A stretch of 64,000 nt of DNA, taken from NCBI GenBank assembly GCA_016721465.1, contig JADKIA010000028.1, positions 744,001 to 808,000 of the forward strand, read 5' to 3'. The notes beneath the pieces were generated by a model. That model had not been told where the DNA came from, ran no database searches, and worked only from the letters and a program-made list of their open reading frames with translations. Each line of letters starts with the position of its first letter. Within the stretch, counting starts at the first letter, position 1. The DNA is from Ideonella sp. (GTDB lineage Bacteria > Pseudomonadota > Gammaproteobacteria > Burkholderiales > Burkholderiaceae_C). A program made the position numbers and the translations under genes. Below are positions 33,376 through 41,450 of this stretch, one piece after another.

Positions 33376-34328
33376 GGCAGCGCGTGTCGCCAGGCGGCAC
33401 TGTAGTGACCGGTGACGTGGTGTTCGAGTTGGCGCTCGATGTCGGTGAGCAGGCTGGACGCACCGAAGCGAAACCGCTCTGGCACCAGCCATGCATCGCC
33501 CAGTTCTTCCTTGACCAGCGCAAGGTACTGCAGCGCCAGCTTGGCCGACGAGATGCCGCCCGCGGGCTTGTAGCCCACGACGTGCCCGGTATCGTCCGCC
33601 CAATCGCGGATGGCGCGCACCATCACCAAGGAAACATCGAGCGTTGCGTTCACGCCTTCCTTGCCGGTGGAGGTCTTGATGAAGTCCGCGCCGGCCATCA
33701 TGCACACCCAGGAGGCGCGGGCCACGTTCTCCAGGGTCTGCAATTCGCCGGTGGCCAGGATGGTCTTGAGGTGGGCCGTGCCGCAGGCTTGCCGGAACAG
33801 GCAGACCTCGTCGTAGAGCGCTTGCCAATCCTGCATGAGCGCCAGGCGCCGGCTGATGACGATGTCGACCTCGCGCGCACCCGCCGCCACCGACAACTCG
33901 ATCTCGCGCAACTTGGTTTCCATTGGCGTGAGACCGGCCGGGAAACCCGTGGAGACCACGGCCACGGGAATGCCCGAGCCCCGCAGCGCGCCCACGGCGT
34001 CGGCCAGCATCCCGTGGTAAACGCAGACCGCACCGGTCTGCAGGCTGGACAGGCCCAGCGCCGCTTGCAAGTCCGCCCGCAACGGCATACGTGCCTTGGC
34101 GCACAGGCGACGCACTCGGCCAGCGGTGTCGTCACCCGCCAGGGTCGTGAGGTCAATGCACTGGATCGCCTTCACCAGCCATGCGGCCTGGTGGACCTTC
34201 TTGACCCCGCGGCTGCCGTTGAGCCCGGCCACGCGCCGCGCCACGGCAGGCTGATTGACGCGCAGGCTTCGGATGCGCGCCAGGTCAATCGGTGTGCCAG
34301 GGTTGAGCGTAGCTTCGACTGGGTTCAT
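33372..34328 (-). CDS. deoC: Deoxyribose-phosphate aldolase (DeoC family)
   Basis: A 318-residue DeoC-type class I aldolase. DeoC cleaves 2-deoxy-D-ribose 5-phosphate to glyceraldehyde 3-phosphate and acetaldehyde. The Schiff-base lysine lies in MAGADFIKTSTGKEG. The second conserved Lys is in GYKPAGGISS. It is longer than E. coli DeoC (259 residues) because of an N-terminal extension of about 60 residues. Start at the ATG at 34328. It overlaps the two-domain ALDH gene, so the two form one functional unit. The substrate here could be another aldol of similar shape. Confidence 0.88.
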   Translation of the reverse strand: MNPVEATLNPGTPIDLARIRSLRVNQPAVARRVAGLNGSRGVKKVHQAAWLVKAIQCIDLTTLAGDDTAGRVRRLCAKARMPLRADLQAALGLSSLQTGAVCVYHGMLADAVGALRGSGIPVAVVSTGFPAGLTPMETKLREIELSVAAGAREVDIVISRRLALMQDWQALYDEVCLFRQACGTAHLKTILATGELQTLENVARASWVCMMAGADFIKTSTGKEGVNATLDVSLVMVRAIRDWADDTGHVVGYKPAGGISSAKLALQYLALVKEELGDAWLVPERFRFGASSLLTDIERQLEHHVTGHYSAAWRHALP

Positions 34329-34448
34329 CGGTGCGTGACTCCTGAAGGTCAGGCCATCGCTGATCAGACGTTCCCACAGCAGGCCGATGCACGAAGTCTG
34401 CCTCAATCCTGAGGCTGCGCCCTTCTTGGCACCCAGCTTGACGTCGTA

Positions 34449-35405
34449 TCAGGCCACCAGGTGCTGATCACGCACCAGTGCGATCAGTCCCATCAACGTG
34501 AAGAACGAGGCCGTCGTCGCCACGAGCATGCGCGCCGCGCAGGCCTGCTGCTGGCCATGCTTCTGCCCGAAGATGGCATACACACCCAGCATCGGCGCAC
34601 CGGCGAGCAGCAGGGCCGCTGCACTCATGTGCCCGCCTACCACGCTGGCGGGCCCCAGCAGCCACAGCGCGGCGCCCACCGCCAGAGGATGCACCAGCAG
34701 CTTGCCGATGCTCACCACCGCGGCATCCGCGACCGTTGCCCGCAGCGACAGTCCCGCCAACATCCCCCCGACGTAGAACAGCGATACGGCGCCTGCCGAA
34801 CTGGCAAGCAAGTCGATCGATCGTGCCACTGGAGCAGGCAGCCGCCACTGCGCCGTGGCGAACAGCAGGCCCACTGCAATGGCCACGATGATCGGGTTGC
34901 GGGGCAGGCCCGCGAGCGCCTTGCCAAAAGCCCGTGCAAAGCCGTGACCGTGCTGCGCACCCGTGTCGGCCAGGGCCAGACAGAGCGGGATCATCAGCAG
35001 GTTCTCCACCATCATGGCCAGCGCCAGCGCCACGGAGGCTTCAGGCCCGATCACCTGCAGCATCACCGGATAGCCGACGAATGCAGTGTTCGAGCAACAC
35101 ATGCCCATGCCGGCGATCGCGGCAGCAGACAAGCCGTGCCGTTTCACCCCCATCGCCCAGGCCAGGCCCACGGCCAGGGTCACGAGCGAGCCGACGGCGT
35201 AGATCGCCAGAAAGCGCAGGTTGAAGACTTCGCCGAGCGAACGCTTGGCAAGCGCGTTGAACAGCAGCGCAGGCAGGCTGAATCGGATGACAAAACCACC
35301 CAGCGCCTGCAGCGCCGAAGTGGCAAACCAGGTCCGCCGCACGGCGATGTACCCCAGCCCGATCAGCAAGAAGATGGGCGCGACGATCGAAAGAATATCG
35401 AGCAT
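34449..35405 (-). CDS. AEC (auxin efflux carrier) family transporter
   Basis: A 318-residue membrane protein with about ten hydrophobic helices. It begins with MLDILSIVAPIFLLIGLGYI, which is typical of the AEC/BART superfamily. Members export or import organic acids such as malonate, auxin-like aromatics or carboxylates. It sits between the deoC pair (120-base gap) and the aldo/keto reductase, on the same strand as both. It is a candidate for transport of protocatechuate or of a product, but its substrate cannot be read from sequence. Confidence 0.85.
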   Translation of the reverse strand: MLDILSIVAPIFLLIGLGYIAVRRTWFATSALQALGGFVIRFSLPALLFNALAKRSLGEVFNLRFLAIYAVGSLVTLAVGLAWAMGVKRHGLSAAAIAGMGMCCSNTAFVGYPVMLQVIGPEASVALALAMMVENLLMIPLCLALADTGAQHGHGFARAFGKALAGLPRNPIIVAIAVGLLFATAQWRLPAPVARSIDLLASSAGAVSLFYVGGMLAGLSLRATVADAAVVSIGKLLVHPLAVGAALWLLGPASVVGGHMSAAALLLAGAPMLGVYAIFGQKHGQQQACAARMLVATTASFFTLMGLIALVRDQHLVA

Positions 35406-35463
35406 GTTGAGCGACCGATGAGCGTGTCCGCGCGAGCCAAGCGGCGCAAGGCGCGCGGTTCGA

Positions 35464-36468
35464 TCAGGCCGAAAACTCCTCGGTATCCACCTCGGAGGCC
35501 GACTGGGCGTTGTAGCGCGCGCCTGCCACCGTGCCTTGGTTGATCAGTTGATCGAGCGCTGCGATGGTGCTGGGATCCAGCCGAACCTCGGCCGCGGCAG
35601 CGTCCTCTTCCAGATGCGACGCGCTCGTGGTGCCGGGGATCGGAATCACATGTTCGCCCTGGTGCAGCAGCCAGGCCAGTGCCAACTGGGCCGGCGTGCA
35701 TGCTGCCGACTGGGCGATGGCCATGTAGCCCGTCAGCAGGCGCAGGTTGGCCGCGAAGCGCTCTGGCTCAAATCGCGGCATGCCGCGGCGAATGTCCTTG
35801 GCATCCAAGCCGCTCACATCGAGCAAGGTGCCGGTGAGGAACTTGCGCGCCACGGGGCTGAAGGCCACGAAGGACGCGCCGATGTCGCGGCAGGCCTGCA
35901 GCACGGCGATCTCGGGATTGCGGGTCCACAGCGAATACTCGGTTTGCAGCGCCACGATGGGGTGTACGGCATGCGCTCGGCGCAATGTGGCGGCCGACAC
36001 CTCGGACAATCCCAGCGCCCTGACCTTGCCCTCGGCCACCAGACGCGACATCTCGCCCACCGAGTCTTCGATGGGCACGGCCTTGTGCCAGCGGTGCAGG
36101 TAGTACAGGTCGATGACATCGGTGCCCAGGCGCTTCAGGCTGTCCTCGCAATTGCGGCGAATGGCGGCCGGCGAGCCGTCGATCACGCGCTTGACGCCAT
36201 CGGGAAACGCAACGCCGGCCATCCCGCCCTTGCTGCACAGCGTGATTTTCGATCGATGCGCCTTGAGCACCCGGCCGACCAGACTCTCGTTGGCGCCAAA
36301 GCCATACAGCGCGGCGGTGTCGAACAGCGTGACCCCGAGATCCAGCGCCCGGAGCAGCAGCGCTTCGGCCTGTGCCACGGATGGCGGAGGGCCATAAGCG
36401 TGGCTGAGGTTCATGCACCCCAACCCGATCGACGAGACCGAGAAGGGGCCGATGCGTCGTTGCTGCAT
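35464..36468 (-). CDS. Aldo/keto reductase
   Basis: A 334-residue NADPH-dependent aldo/keto reductase. The catalytic tetrad is visible: Asp and Tyr in LFDTAALYGFGANE, Lys in LCSKGG, and His in YYLHRWH. The C-terminal NADPH-binding segment IPGTTSASHLEED is intact. It begins 6 bases after the pmdC stop, so it is the last gene of the pmd transcript. It may reduce a semialdehyde side-product of ring cleavage or an aromatic aldehyde. No published pmd role is known to me. Confidence 0.88.
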   Translation of the reverse strand: MQQRRIGPFSVSSIGLGCMNLSHAYGPPPSVAQAEALLLRALDLGVTLFDTAALYGFGANESLVGRVLKAHRSKITLCSKGGMAGVAFPDGVKRVIDGSPAAIRRNCEDSLKRLGTDVIDLYYLHRWHKAVPIEDSVGEMSRLVAEGKVRALGLSEVSAATLRRAHAVHPIVALQTEYSLWTRNPEIAVLQACRDIGASFVAFSPVARKFLTGTLLDVSGLDAKDIRRGMPRFEPERFAANLRLLTGYMAIAQSAACTPAQLALAWLLHQGEHVIPIPGTTSASHLEEDAAAAEVRLDPSTIAALDQLINQGTVAGARYNAQSASEVDTEEFSA

Positions 36469-36474
36469 CGCCGG

Positions 36475-37434
36475 TCAGCCCGCGTTCAGTTGCCGCTCCA
36501 GGTCATGCAGCACCTGGTAGCACGGCAACACCTGGGCCACGCTGGAATTGGGCTCGCGGCCTTCCTTGATGGCCGAGAAGAACTCACGGTCCTGCAGCTC
36601 GATGCCGTTCATCGAGACGGCCACCTTGGAGACGTCGACCTTCTCGTCCTTGCCGGTGAACAGATCGTCATAGCGCGCCAGGTAAGTGCCTGAGTCGCCG
36701 ATGTAGCGGAAAAACGTGCCCAGCGGACCGTCGTTGTTGAAGCTCAAGCTCAAGGTGCAAATGGCGCCATTGGCGGCCTTCAGCTGGATGGACATGTCCA
36801 TCGCGATGCCCAGCGTCGGGTGGATCGGGCCCTGTATCGCGTTGGCCTTCACGACGGGCGAGCCGCATTGGTAGGCAAACAGGTCCACCGTGTGCGCTGC
36901 ATGGTGCCAAAGCAGGTGGTCCGTCCAACTGCGCGCCTGGCCCAAGGCGTTCATGTTGGTGCGACGGAAGAAATAGGTCTGCACATCCATTTGCTGGATG
37001 TTGAACTCACCCGAGCGCACCCTGCTGTGCACCCACTGGTGGCTCGGATTGAAACGGCGCGTATGGCCGGCCATGGCCACGAGGCCGGTGCTCTTCTGCA
37101 GCGCCACGACTTCTGCGGCACCGGCCAGGCTGTCGGCCAGCGGAATCTCGCATTGCACATGCTTGCCGGCCCGCAGGCAGGCGATGGTCTGGGCCGCGTG
37201 CATCTGCGTGGGCGTGCACAGGATCACCGCATCGACTTCCTTGCGTGCAAGGCTCTCGGCCAGATCGGTGGTGACATGGCCGATGCCGTACTGCGCGGCC
37301 GTCTCACGCGTCTTGTCCAGTTCGCGGCTGACCAAGGAAACCACTTCGACGCCATCGATGGCCTTGATGCCGTCCAGGTGTTTGATGCCAAAGGCGCCAG
37401 CACCAGCCAGCGCCACCTTGATCGTGCTGCTCAT
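36475..37434 (-). CDS. pmdC: 4-carboxy-2-hydroxymuconate-6-semialdehyde dehydrogenase (PmdC/LigC)
   Basis: A 319-residue Gfo/Idh/MocA-family NADP-dependent dehydrogenase. It oxidises the hemiacetal of the protocatechuate 4,5-cleavage product to 2-pyrone-4,6-dicarboxylate. The Rossmann start KVALAGAGAFGIKHLDGI and the LigC-like runs GHTRRFNPSHQWVH and SWTDHLLWHHAAHTVDLFAY are evident. It starts at the ATG at 37434, overlapping the pmdB stop by four bases. The context E-F-D-A-B-C leaves little doubt about the pathway step. Confidence 0.95.
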   Translation of the reverse strand: MSSTIKVALAGAGAFGIKHLDGIKAIDGVEVVSLVSRELDKTRETAAQYGIGHVTTDLAESLARKEVDAVILCTPTQMHAAQTIACLRAGKHVQCEIPLADSLAGAAEVVALQKSTGLVAMAGHTRRFNPSHQWVHSRVRSGEFNIQQMDVQTYFFRRTNMNALGQARSWTDHLLWHHAAHTVDLFAYQCGSPVVKANAIQGPIHPTLGIAMDMSIQLKAANGAICTLSLSFNNDGPLGTFFRYIGDSGTYLARYDDLFTGKDEKVDVSKVAVSMNGIELQDREFFSAIKEGREPNSSVAQVLPCYQVLHDLERQLNAG

Positions 37435-38288
37435 CGCGCGTTCTCCAGAATCAGATGGCCCACCGCCGTGTTGCTGGCCGGCACGTGGTAGAAGCGATGC
37501 TTCACGGCAGGCGCCTTGCCGCCGTTCACATCGGCCATGGCGCCGCGCGCGATCAGCCACATCACCAACTCGATGCCTTCGCTGCCGGCTTCACGCACGT
37601 AATCGATGTGCGGCATGGTCGACAACTCAGCCGGATCGGCGATCAGCCGATCCAGGAAGGCATTGTCGAACTCGCGGTTGATCAGGCCCGCACGCGGGCC
37701 CTGCAACTGGTGACTCATGCCGCCAGTGCCCCAAATGTGCACATTGAGATCCTCATCGTAGGACTCGACGGCCCTTCGGATGGCCTTGCCCAGGTTGAAG
37801 CAGCGGCGGCCCGAGGGCACCGGGTACTGCACCACATTCACTGCAAAAGGTATGACCGGGCAGGGCCATTCGTCGGGTTGACCGCACATCAGGCTCAGCG
37901 GCACGGTGAGGCCGTGGTCGACGTCCATCTTGTTGACGATCGTGAGGTCGAAATCGTCCTGGATCACGCTTTGCGCGATGTGCGCAGCCAACTCGGGGTG
38001 GCCGATCACCAGCGGCACAGGGCGCGGCCCCCAGCCCTCGTCGGCCGGTGTGAACTGTGCGGCCGTGCCGATGGCAAAGGTGGGGATCATCTCCAGGCTG
38101 AAGGCCGTGGCATGGTCGTTGTAGACGAGGAAGACGACGTCGGGTCGGTTGTCCTTCATCCACTGCTTGGAGAACTCGTAGCCCTTGAACACCGCTTGCC
38201 AGTAGGGCTCGTCCGACTTGCCCAGGTCCAGTGCTGCGCCAATTGCCGGCACGTGCGAGGTGTAGACCGATGCAGTGATCTTGGCCAT
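37431..38288 (-). CDS. pmdB: Protocatechuate 4,5-dioxygenase beta subunit (PmdB/LigB)
   Basis: A 285-residue catalytic subunit of the class III extradiol dioxygenase that opens protocatechuate between C4 and C5. Iron ligands are His12 (YTSHVPAIG), His59 (YNDHA) and Glu240 (GIELVMW), with catalytic His193 (GTGGMSHQL). Its ATG overlaps the stop of pmdA by one base. It is paralogous to the LigB-type gene at 28683-29519, but the surrounding complete pathway identifies this copy as the protocatechuate enzyme. Confidence 0.96.
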   Translation of the reverse strand: MAKITASVYTSHVPAIGAALDLGKSDEPYWQAVFKGYEFSKQWMKDNRPDVVFLVYNDHATAFSLEMIPTFAIGTAAQFTPADEGWGPRPVPLVIGHPELAAHIAQSVIQDDFDLTIVNKMDVDHGLTVPLSLMCGQPDEWPCPVIPFAVNVVQYPVPSGRRCFNLGKAIRRAVESYDEDLNVHIWGTGGMSHQLQGPRAGLINREFDNAFLDRLIADPAELSTMPHIDYVREAGSEGIELVMWLIARGAMADVNGGKAPAVKHRFYHVPASNTAVGHLILENAR

Positions 38289-38734
38289 CAGGCGCCCGCT
38301 TTCTTGGTGCCGCCCTGGCCTTGGGGTTGGCGGTGGGCCTGGGCGTCGCCACCCTCGCCGACGTATCGATTGCCTTCAACGGATCGACCCCCACCGATCA
38401 TCATGTCGCGGTATTCGGCCTCGGTCATGCCGGTCATGCTGCCGGCCATCTGCTGAAAGCTCTTGCCATCCGTGGCGCCGATCTTGGCCAGAAAATAGAT
38501 GTTGCCGCCCAGGCGGATGCACCAGTTCAGGTCTCGCGCCAGCACGGCCTGCTTCTGCTCCTCCGTCATCGCCCAATTGTCGAGGTAGGCTCGCTCCCCC
38601 GCCTTGAAGCGGGTGCGGTTCTCGGCCTTCATCAGCGACATGCAGAACTGATTGAGGTGGTAGCCCTTGCGCGATTGCTCGGCATCGAAGATCGTCGTGC
38701 CGGGCACGTCGGTGTAGGGTTTGTGCAGGGCCAT
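38288..38734 (-). CDS. pmdA: Protocatechuate 4,5-dioxygenase alpha subunit (PmdA/LigA)
   Basis: A 148-residue LigA-type subunit (PGTTIFDAEQSRKGYHLNQF, RDLNWCIRLGGNIYFLAKIG) that completes the PmdAB dioxygenase. It extends past the usual LigA end by about 25 residues rich in Gly/Gln (GGDAQAHRQPQGQGG). The ATG at 38734 was chosen. It begins 2 bases after the pmdD stop and overlaps pmdB by one base. Confidence 0.95.
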   Translation of the reverse strand: MALHKPYTDVPGTTIFDAEQSRKGYHLNQFCMSLMKAENRTRFKAGERAYLDNWAMTEEQKQAVLARDLNWCIRLGGNIYFLAKIGATDGKSFQQMAGSMTGMTEAEYRDMMIGGGRSVEGNRYVGEGGDAQAHRQPQGQGGTKKAGA

Positions 38735-38736
38735 GG

Positions 38737-39657
38737 TCAGCTCACCGTTTCTTCGGGCCAATACAGTCGCATGGGGTTGTCCACCAGCAGCATGCGCTGC
38801 AACTCGACTGTGGTGGCGATGTGCGGGATGAAATCCACCAGCAGGCCATCATCGGGCATGTGGTCCTTCAGGTTGGGGTGCGGCCAATCGGTGCCCCACA
38901 GCACTCGGTCCGGAAATGTGTCGACGATGCGCTTGGCGAACGGCACGACGTCGCGGTAGGCCGCCTGCTGGCCTTCCAACGCATTGGGGCCGGCGATCGA
39001 CAGGCGCTCCGGGCAGCTCACCTTGCTCCAGACGTTGGGATGCTCGCGCATGAACCTCACGAACAGCTCAAACTCCGGCCCATCGACGGGTTTGTTGACG
39101 TTCGGCCGACCCATGTGGTCCACCACCACGGTGGTGCGCAAGGCAGTGAAGAAGTCCCACAGTTCGGGCAGGTCCACGGCCTCGAAATAGATCACCACGT
39201 GCCAGCCCAGCGTGGCGATGCGAGAGGCAATTTCCATCAGCTCGTCCTTGGGCGTGAAGTCCACCAAGCGCTTGACGAAGTTGAAGCGCACGCCACGCAC
39301 GCCGGCATCGTGCATGGCCTGCAGTTCGGCATCGCTGATGCTGCGCTTGACGGTCGCCACGCCACGGGCCTTGCCGCCCGACGAGACACAGGCGTCCAAC
39401 ATGGCGCGGTTGTCGGCGCCGTGGCAGGTGGCCTGCACAACCACGTTGCGGGCAAAACCAAGGTGGTCGCGCAGCGCGTAAAGCTGCTGCTTGCTGGCGT
39501 CGCACGGCGTGTACTTGCGTTCCGGTGCGAACGGAAATTGATCGCCCGGGCCAAACACATGGCAATGGGCATCCACGCTGCCAGCAGGGACCCGGAATCG
39601 TGGCTTGGTGGGGCCGGCATGCCAGTCCAGCCAGCCGGGGGTCTTTTCGAATCTCAT
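38737..39657 (-). CDS. pmdD: 2-pyrone-4,6-dicarboxylate hydrolase (PmdD/LigI)
   Basis: A 306-residue amidohydrolase-superfamily lactonase that opens 2-pyrone-4,6-dicarboxylate to 4-oxalomesaconate. Motifs: GSVDAHCHVFGPG near residue 28, VVVDHMGRPN in the middle, KVSCPERLS, and the C-terminal Asp in WGTDWPHPN. The start at 39657 was selected because the conserved protein begins MRFEKTPGWLDWHAGP. It lies between pmdF (20-base gap) and pmdA (2-base gap). Confidence 0.94.
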   Translation of the reverse strand: MRFEKTPGWLDWHAGPTKPRFRVPAGSVDAHCHVFGPGDQFPFAPERKYTPCDASKQQLYALRDHLGFARNVVVQATCHGADNRAMLDACVSSGGKARGVATVKRSISDAELQAMHDAGVRGVRFNFVKRLVDFTPKDELMEIASRIATLGWHVVIYFEAVDLPELWDFFTALRTTVVVDHMGRPNVNKPVDGPEFELFVRFMREHPNVWSKVSCPERLSIAGPNALEGQQAAYRDVVPFAKRIVDTFPDRVLWGTDWPHPNLKDHMPDDGLLVDFIPHIATTVELQRMLLVDNPMRLYWPEETVS

Positions 39658-39677
39658 GGTTCTGTCCTTGCGCCCGA

Positions 39678-40367
39678 TCAGTCGACATACTTCAAGCCGG
39701 CCTTCTCCAACGGGCCGCGCATGTTGTACATGTCCAGGCCCAGCACGCCGGACGCGAGCCTGGCGCGCTTCTCGCCTTCGTTGGCTTCGCGCGCCTCGGC
39801 CGCATCGGCCACCTGCTGGGCAATGGCGGCGGGCACCACCACCACGCCGTCGATGTCGGCAAGCACCACGTCGCCCGGGTTCACCAGCGCGCCAGCGCAC
39901 ACCACGGGAATGTTCACCGAGCCCAGCGTCGCCTTGATCGTGCCCTTGCCGTGGATCGCTCGGCTCCACACCGGAAAGTTCATCTCGGTGAGGTCCTTCA
40001 CGTCACGCACACCGCCGTCGATCACCAGCCCGACCGCGCCGCGGGCGCGAAAGCTGGTGGCCAGCAGGTCGCCGAAGAATCCATCCTCGTTTTCGGTGGT
40101 GCAGGCCGCCACCACGATGTCGCCAGGTTGCAACTGCTCGGCAGCCACATGCATCATCCAGTTGTCGCCGGGCTGCAGCAGCACGGTCACGGCGGTGCCG
40201 CAGGCCTGCGCGCCGACATAGATCGGACGCAGGTACGGCTTGAGCAGGCCCACCCGGCCCATGGCCTCGTGGATGGTCGCACTGGTGAAACGCGAGAGCT
40301 TGGCCACCGCCGCCCGGTCGGCGCGGACGACGTTGCGCTTGACGATGCCGAGTTGATTCAGGCTCAT
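39678..40367 (-). CDS. pmdF: 4-carboxy-4-hydroxy-2-oxoadipate aldolase (PmdF/LigK)
   Basis: A 229-residue RraA-like class II aldolase that cleaves 4-carboxy-4-hydroxy-2-oxoadipate to pyruvate and oxaloacetate. It often also has oxaloacetate decarboxylase activity. Features are GTAVTVLLQPGDNWMMH, GVVIDGGVRD-type (GLVIDGGVRDVKDL), metal-ligand Asp in that segment, and DVVLADIDGVVVVP. The ATG at 40367 is 2 bases after the pmdE stop. Confidence 0.94.
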   Translation of the reverse strand: MSLNQLGIVKRNVVRADRAAVAKLSRFTSATIHEAMGRVGLLKPYLRPIYVGAQACGTAVTVLLQPGDNWMMHVAAEQLQPGDIVVAACTTENEDGFFGDLLATSFRARGAVGLVIDGGVRDVKDLTEMNFPVWSRAIHGKGTIKATLGSVNIPVVCAGALVNPGDVVLADIDGVVVVPAAIAQQVADAAEAREANEGEKRARLASGVLGLDMYNMRGPLEKAGLKYVD

Positions 40368-40369
40368 GG

Positions 40370-41398
40370 TCACAGACCTTTCCGCTTCAGTGCAGCATCG
40401 AGCCGCGGGAACACTCGCCGTGCGTTGCCTTCGTACACCTGGTGCTTCTGTGCAGGGGTCAGCTGGGTGGAGGCTTCGATGTAGCGCTTGGTGTCGTCGT
40501 AGTAGTGGCCGGTCTCCGGGTCGATGCCGCGCACCGCACCGATCATCTCGCTGGCGAACAGGATGTTGTCTACCGGGATCACCTTGGTGAGCAGATCGAT
40601 GCCGGGCTGATGGTAGACACAGGTGTCGAAGAAGATGTTGCCCAGCAAGTGATCCTTCAACAGCGGCTTCTTGAGCTCTTGCGCCAGGCCACGGAACCGA
40701 CCCCAGTGGTAGGGCACCGCGCCGCCGCCATGCGGGATCAGGAACTTCAGCGTCGGGAAGTCCTTGAACAGATCGCTGGTGAGGCATTGCATGAAGGCGG
40801 TCGTGTCCGCGTTCAGGTAGTGCGCGCCAGTGGTGTGAAAGCACGCATTGCAACTGGTGCTGACATGGATCATCGCCGGAATGTCGTACTCCACCATCTT
40901 CTCGTAGATGGGGTACCAGTGGCGGTCGCTCAGCGGCGGGCTGGTCCAGTGGCCGCCGGACGGGTCGGGGTTCAGGTTGAGACCGACGTTGCCGTATTGC
41001 TCCACGCACTTCACCAGTTCGGGGATGCAGGTGGCCGGATCCACGCCCGTCGACTGCGGCAGCATCGCGGCGGGCACGAAGTGGTCAGGGAAGAGCTGGC
41101 TGACACGGTGGCAGAGCTCATTGCAGATCGCTGCCCAGGTGGACGACACGTTGAAGTCGCCGATGTGGTGCGCCATGAAGCTGGCGCGCGGGCTGAAGAT
41201 CGTGAGATCCGAGCCGCGCTGCCTCATCAGCTTGAGCTGGTTGGTCTCGATGGACTCGCGCAGCTCATCGTCGCTGATCCGCAGGTCGCTCACTTTCGGC
41301 ATCAGGACAGGATCCTGGATGCCGGCGATTTGCTGGTTGCGCCACTGCTCCAGCGCCTTGGGTGCGGTGGTGTAGTGGCCGTGGCAGTCGATGATCAT
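40370..41398 (-). CDS. pmdE: 4-oxalomesaconate hydratase (PmdE/LigJ)
   Basis: A 342-residue amidohydrolase-fold hydratase that adds water to 4-oxalomesaconate, giving 4-carboxy-4-hydroxy-2-oxoadipate. It starts MIIDCHGHYTTAPKAL, with the metal-binding HGH, and carries FLIPHGGGAVPYHWGRFRG and FASEMIGAVRGIDPETG. It is the first classical pmd gene in the transcript, 52 bases after the ModA-like gene stops. Confidence 0.94.
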   Translation of the reverse strand: MIIDCHGHYTTAPKALEQWRNQQIAGIQDPVLMPKVSDLRISDDELRESIETNQLKLMRQRGSDLTIFSPRASFMAHHIGDFNVSSTWAAICNELCHRVSQLFPDHFVPAAMLPQSTGVDPATCIPELVKCVEQYGNVGLNLNPDPSGGHWTSPPLSDRHWYPIYEKMVEYDIPAMIHVSTSCNACFHTTGAHYLNADTTAFMQCLTSDLFKDFPTLKFLIPHGGGAVPYHWGRFRGLAQELKKPLLKDHLLGNIFFDTCVYHQPGIDLLTKVIPVDNILFASEMIGAVRGIDPETGHYYDDTKRYIEASTQLTPAQKHQVYEGNARRVFPRLDAALKRKGL

Positions 41399-41450
41399 CG
41401 TGTCGAGTCTCCGGTGAATTGGGGCGGCGTGGCGGCAGACCGTGCGAATG

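Noticed and set aside
30910..33405. Plus-strand 831-codon open frame opposite the aldehyde dehydrogenase
   Set aside because: Composition is Gly/Arg/His/Gln-rich and it lacks motifs, while the minus strand carries intact ALDH catalytic residues.
30943..34104. Fusion of the ALDH with an upstream 240-residue stretch
   Set aside because: The extra stretch is antisense-like shadow of deoC in another frame. The real start is 33375, with a four-base overlap to deoC.
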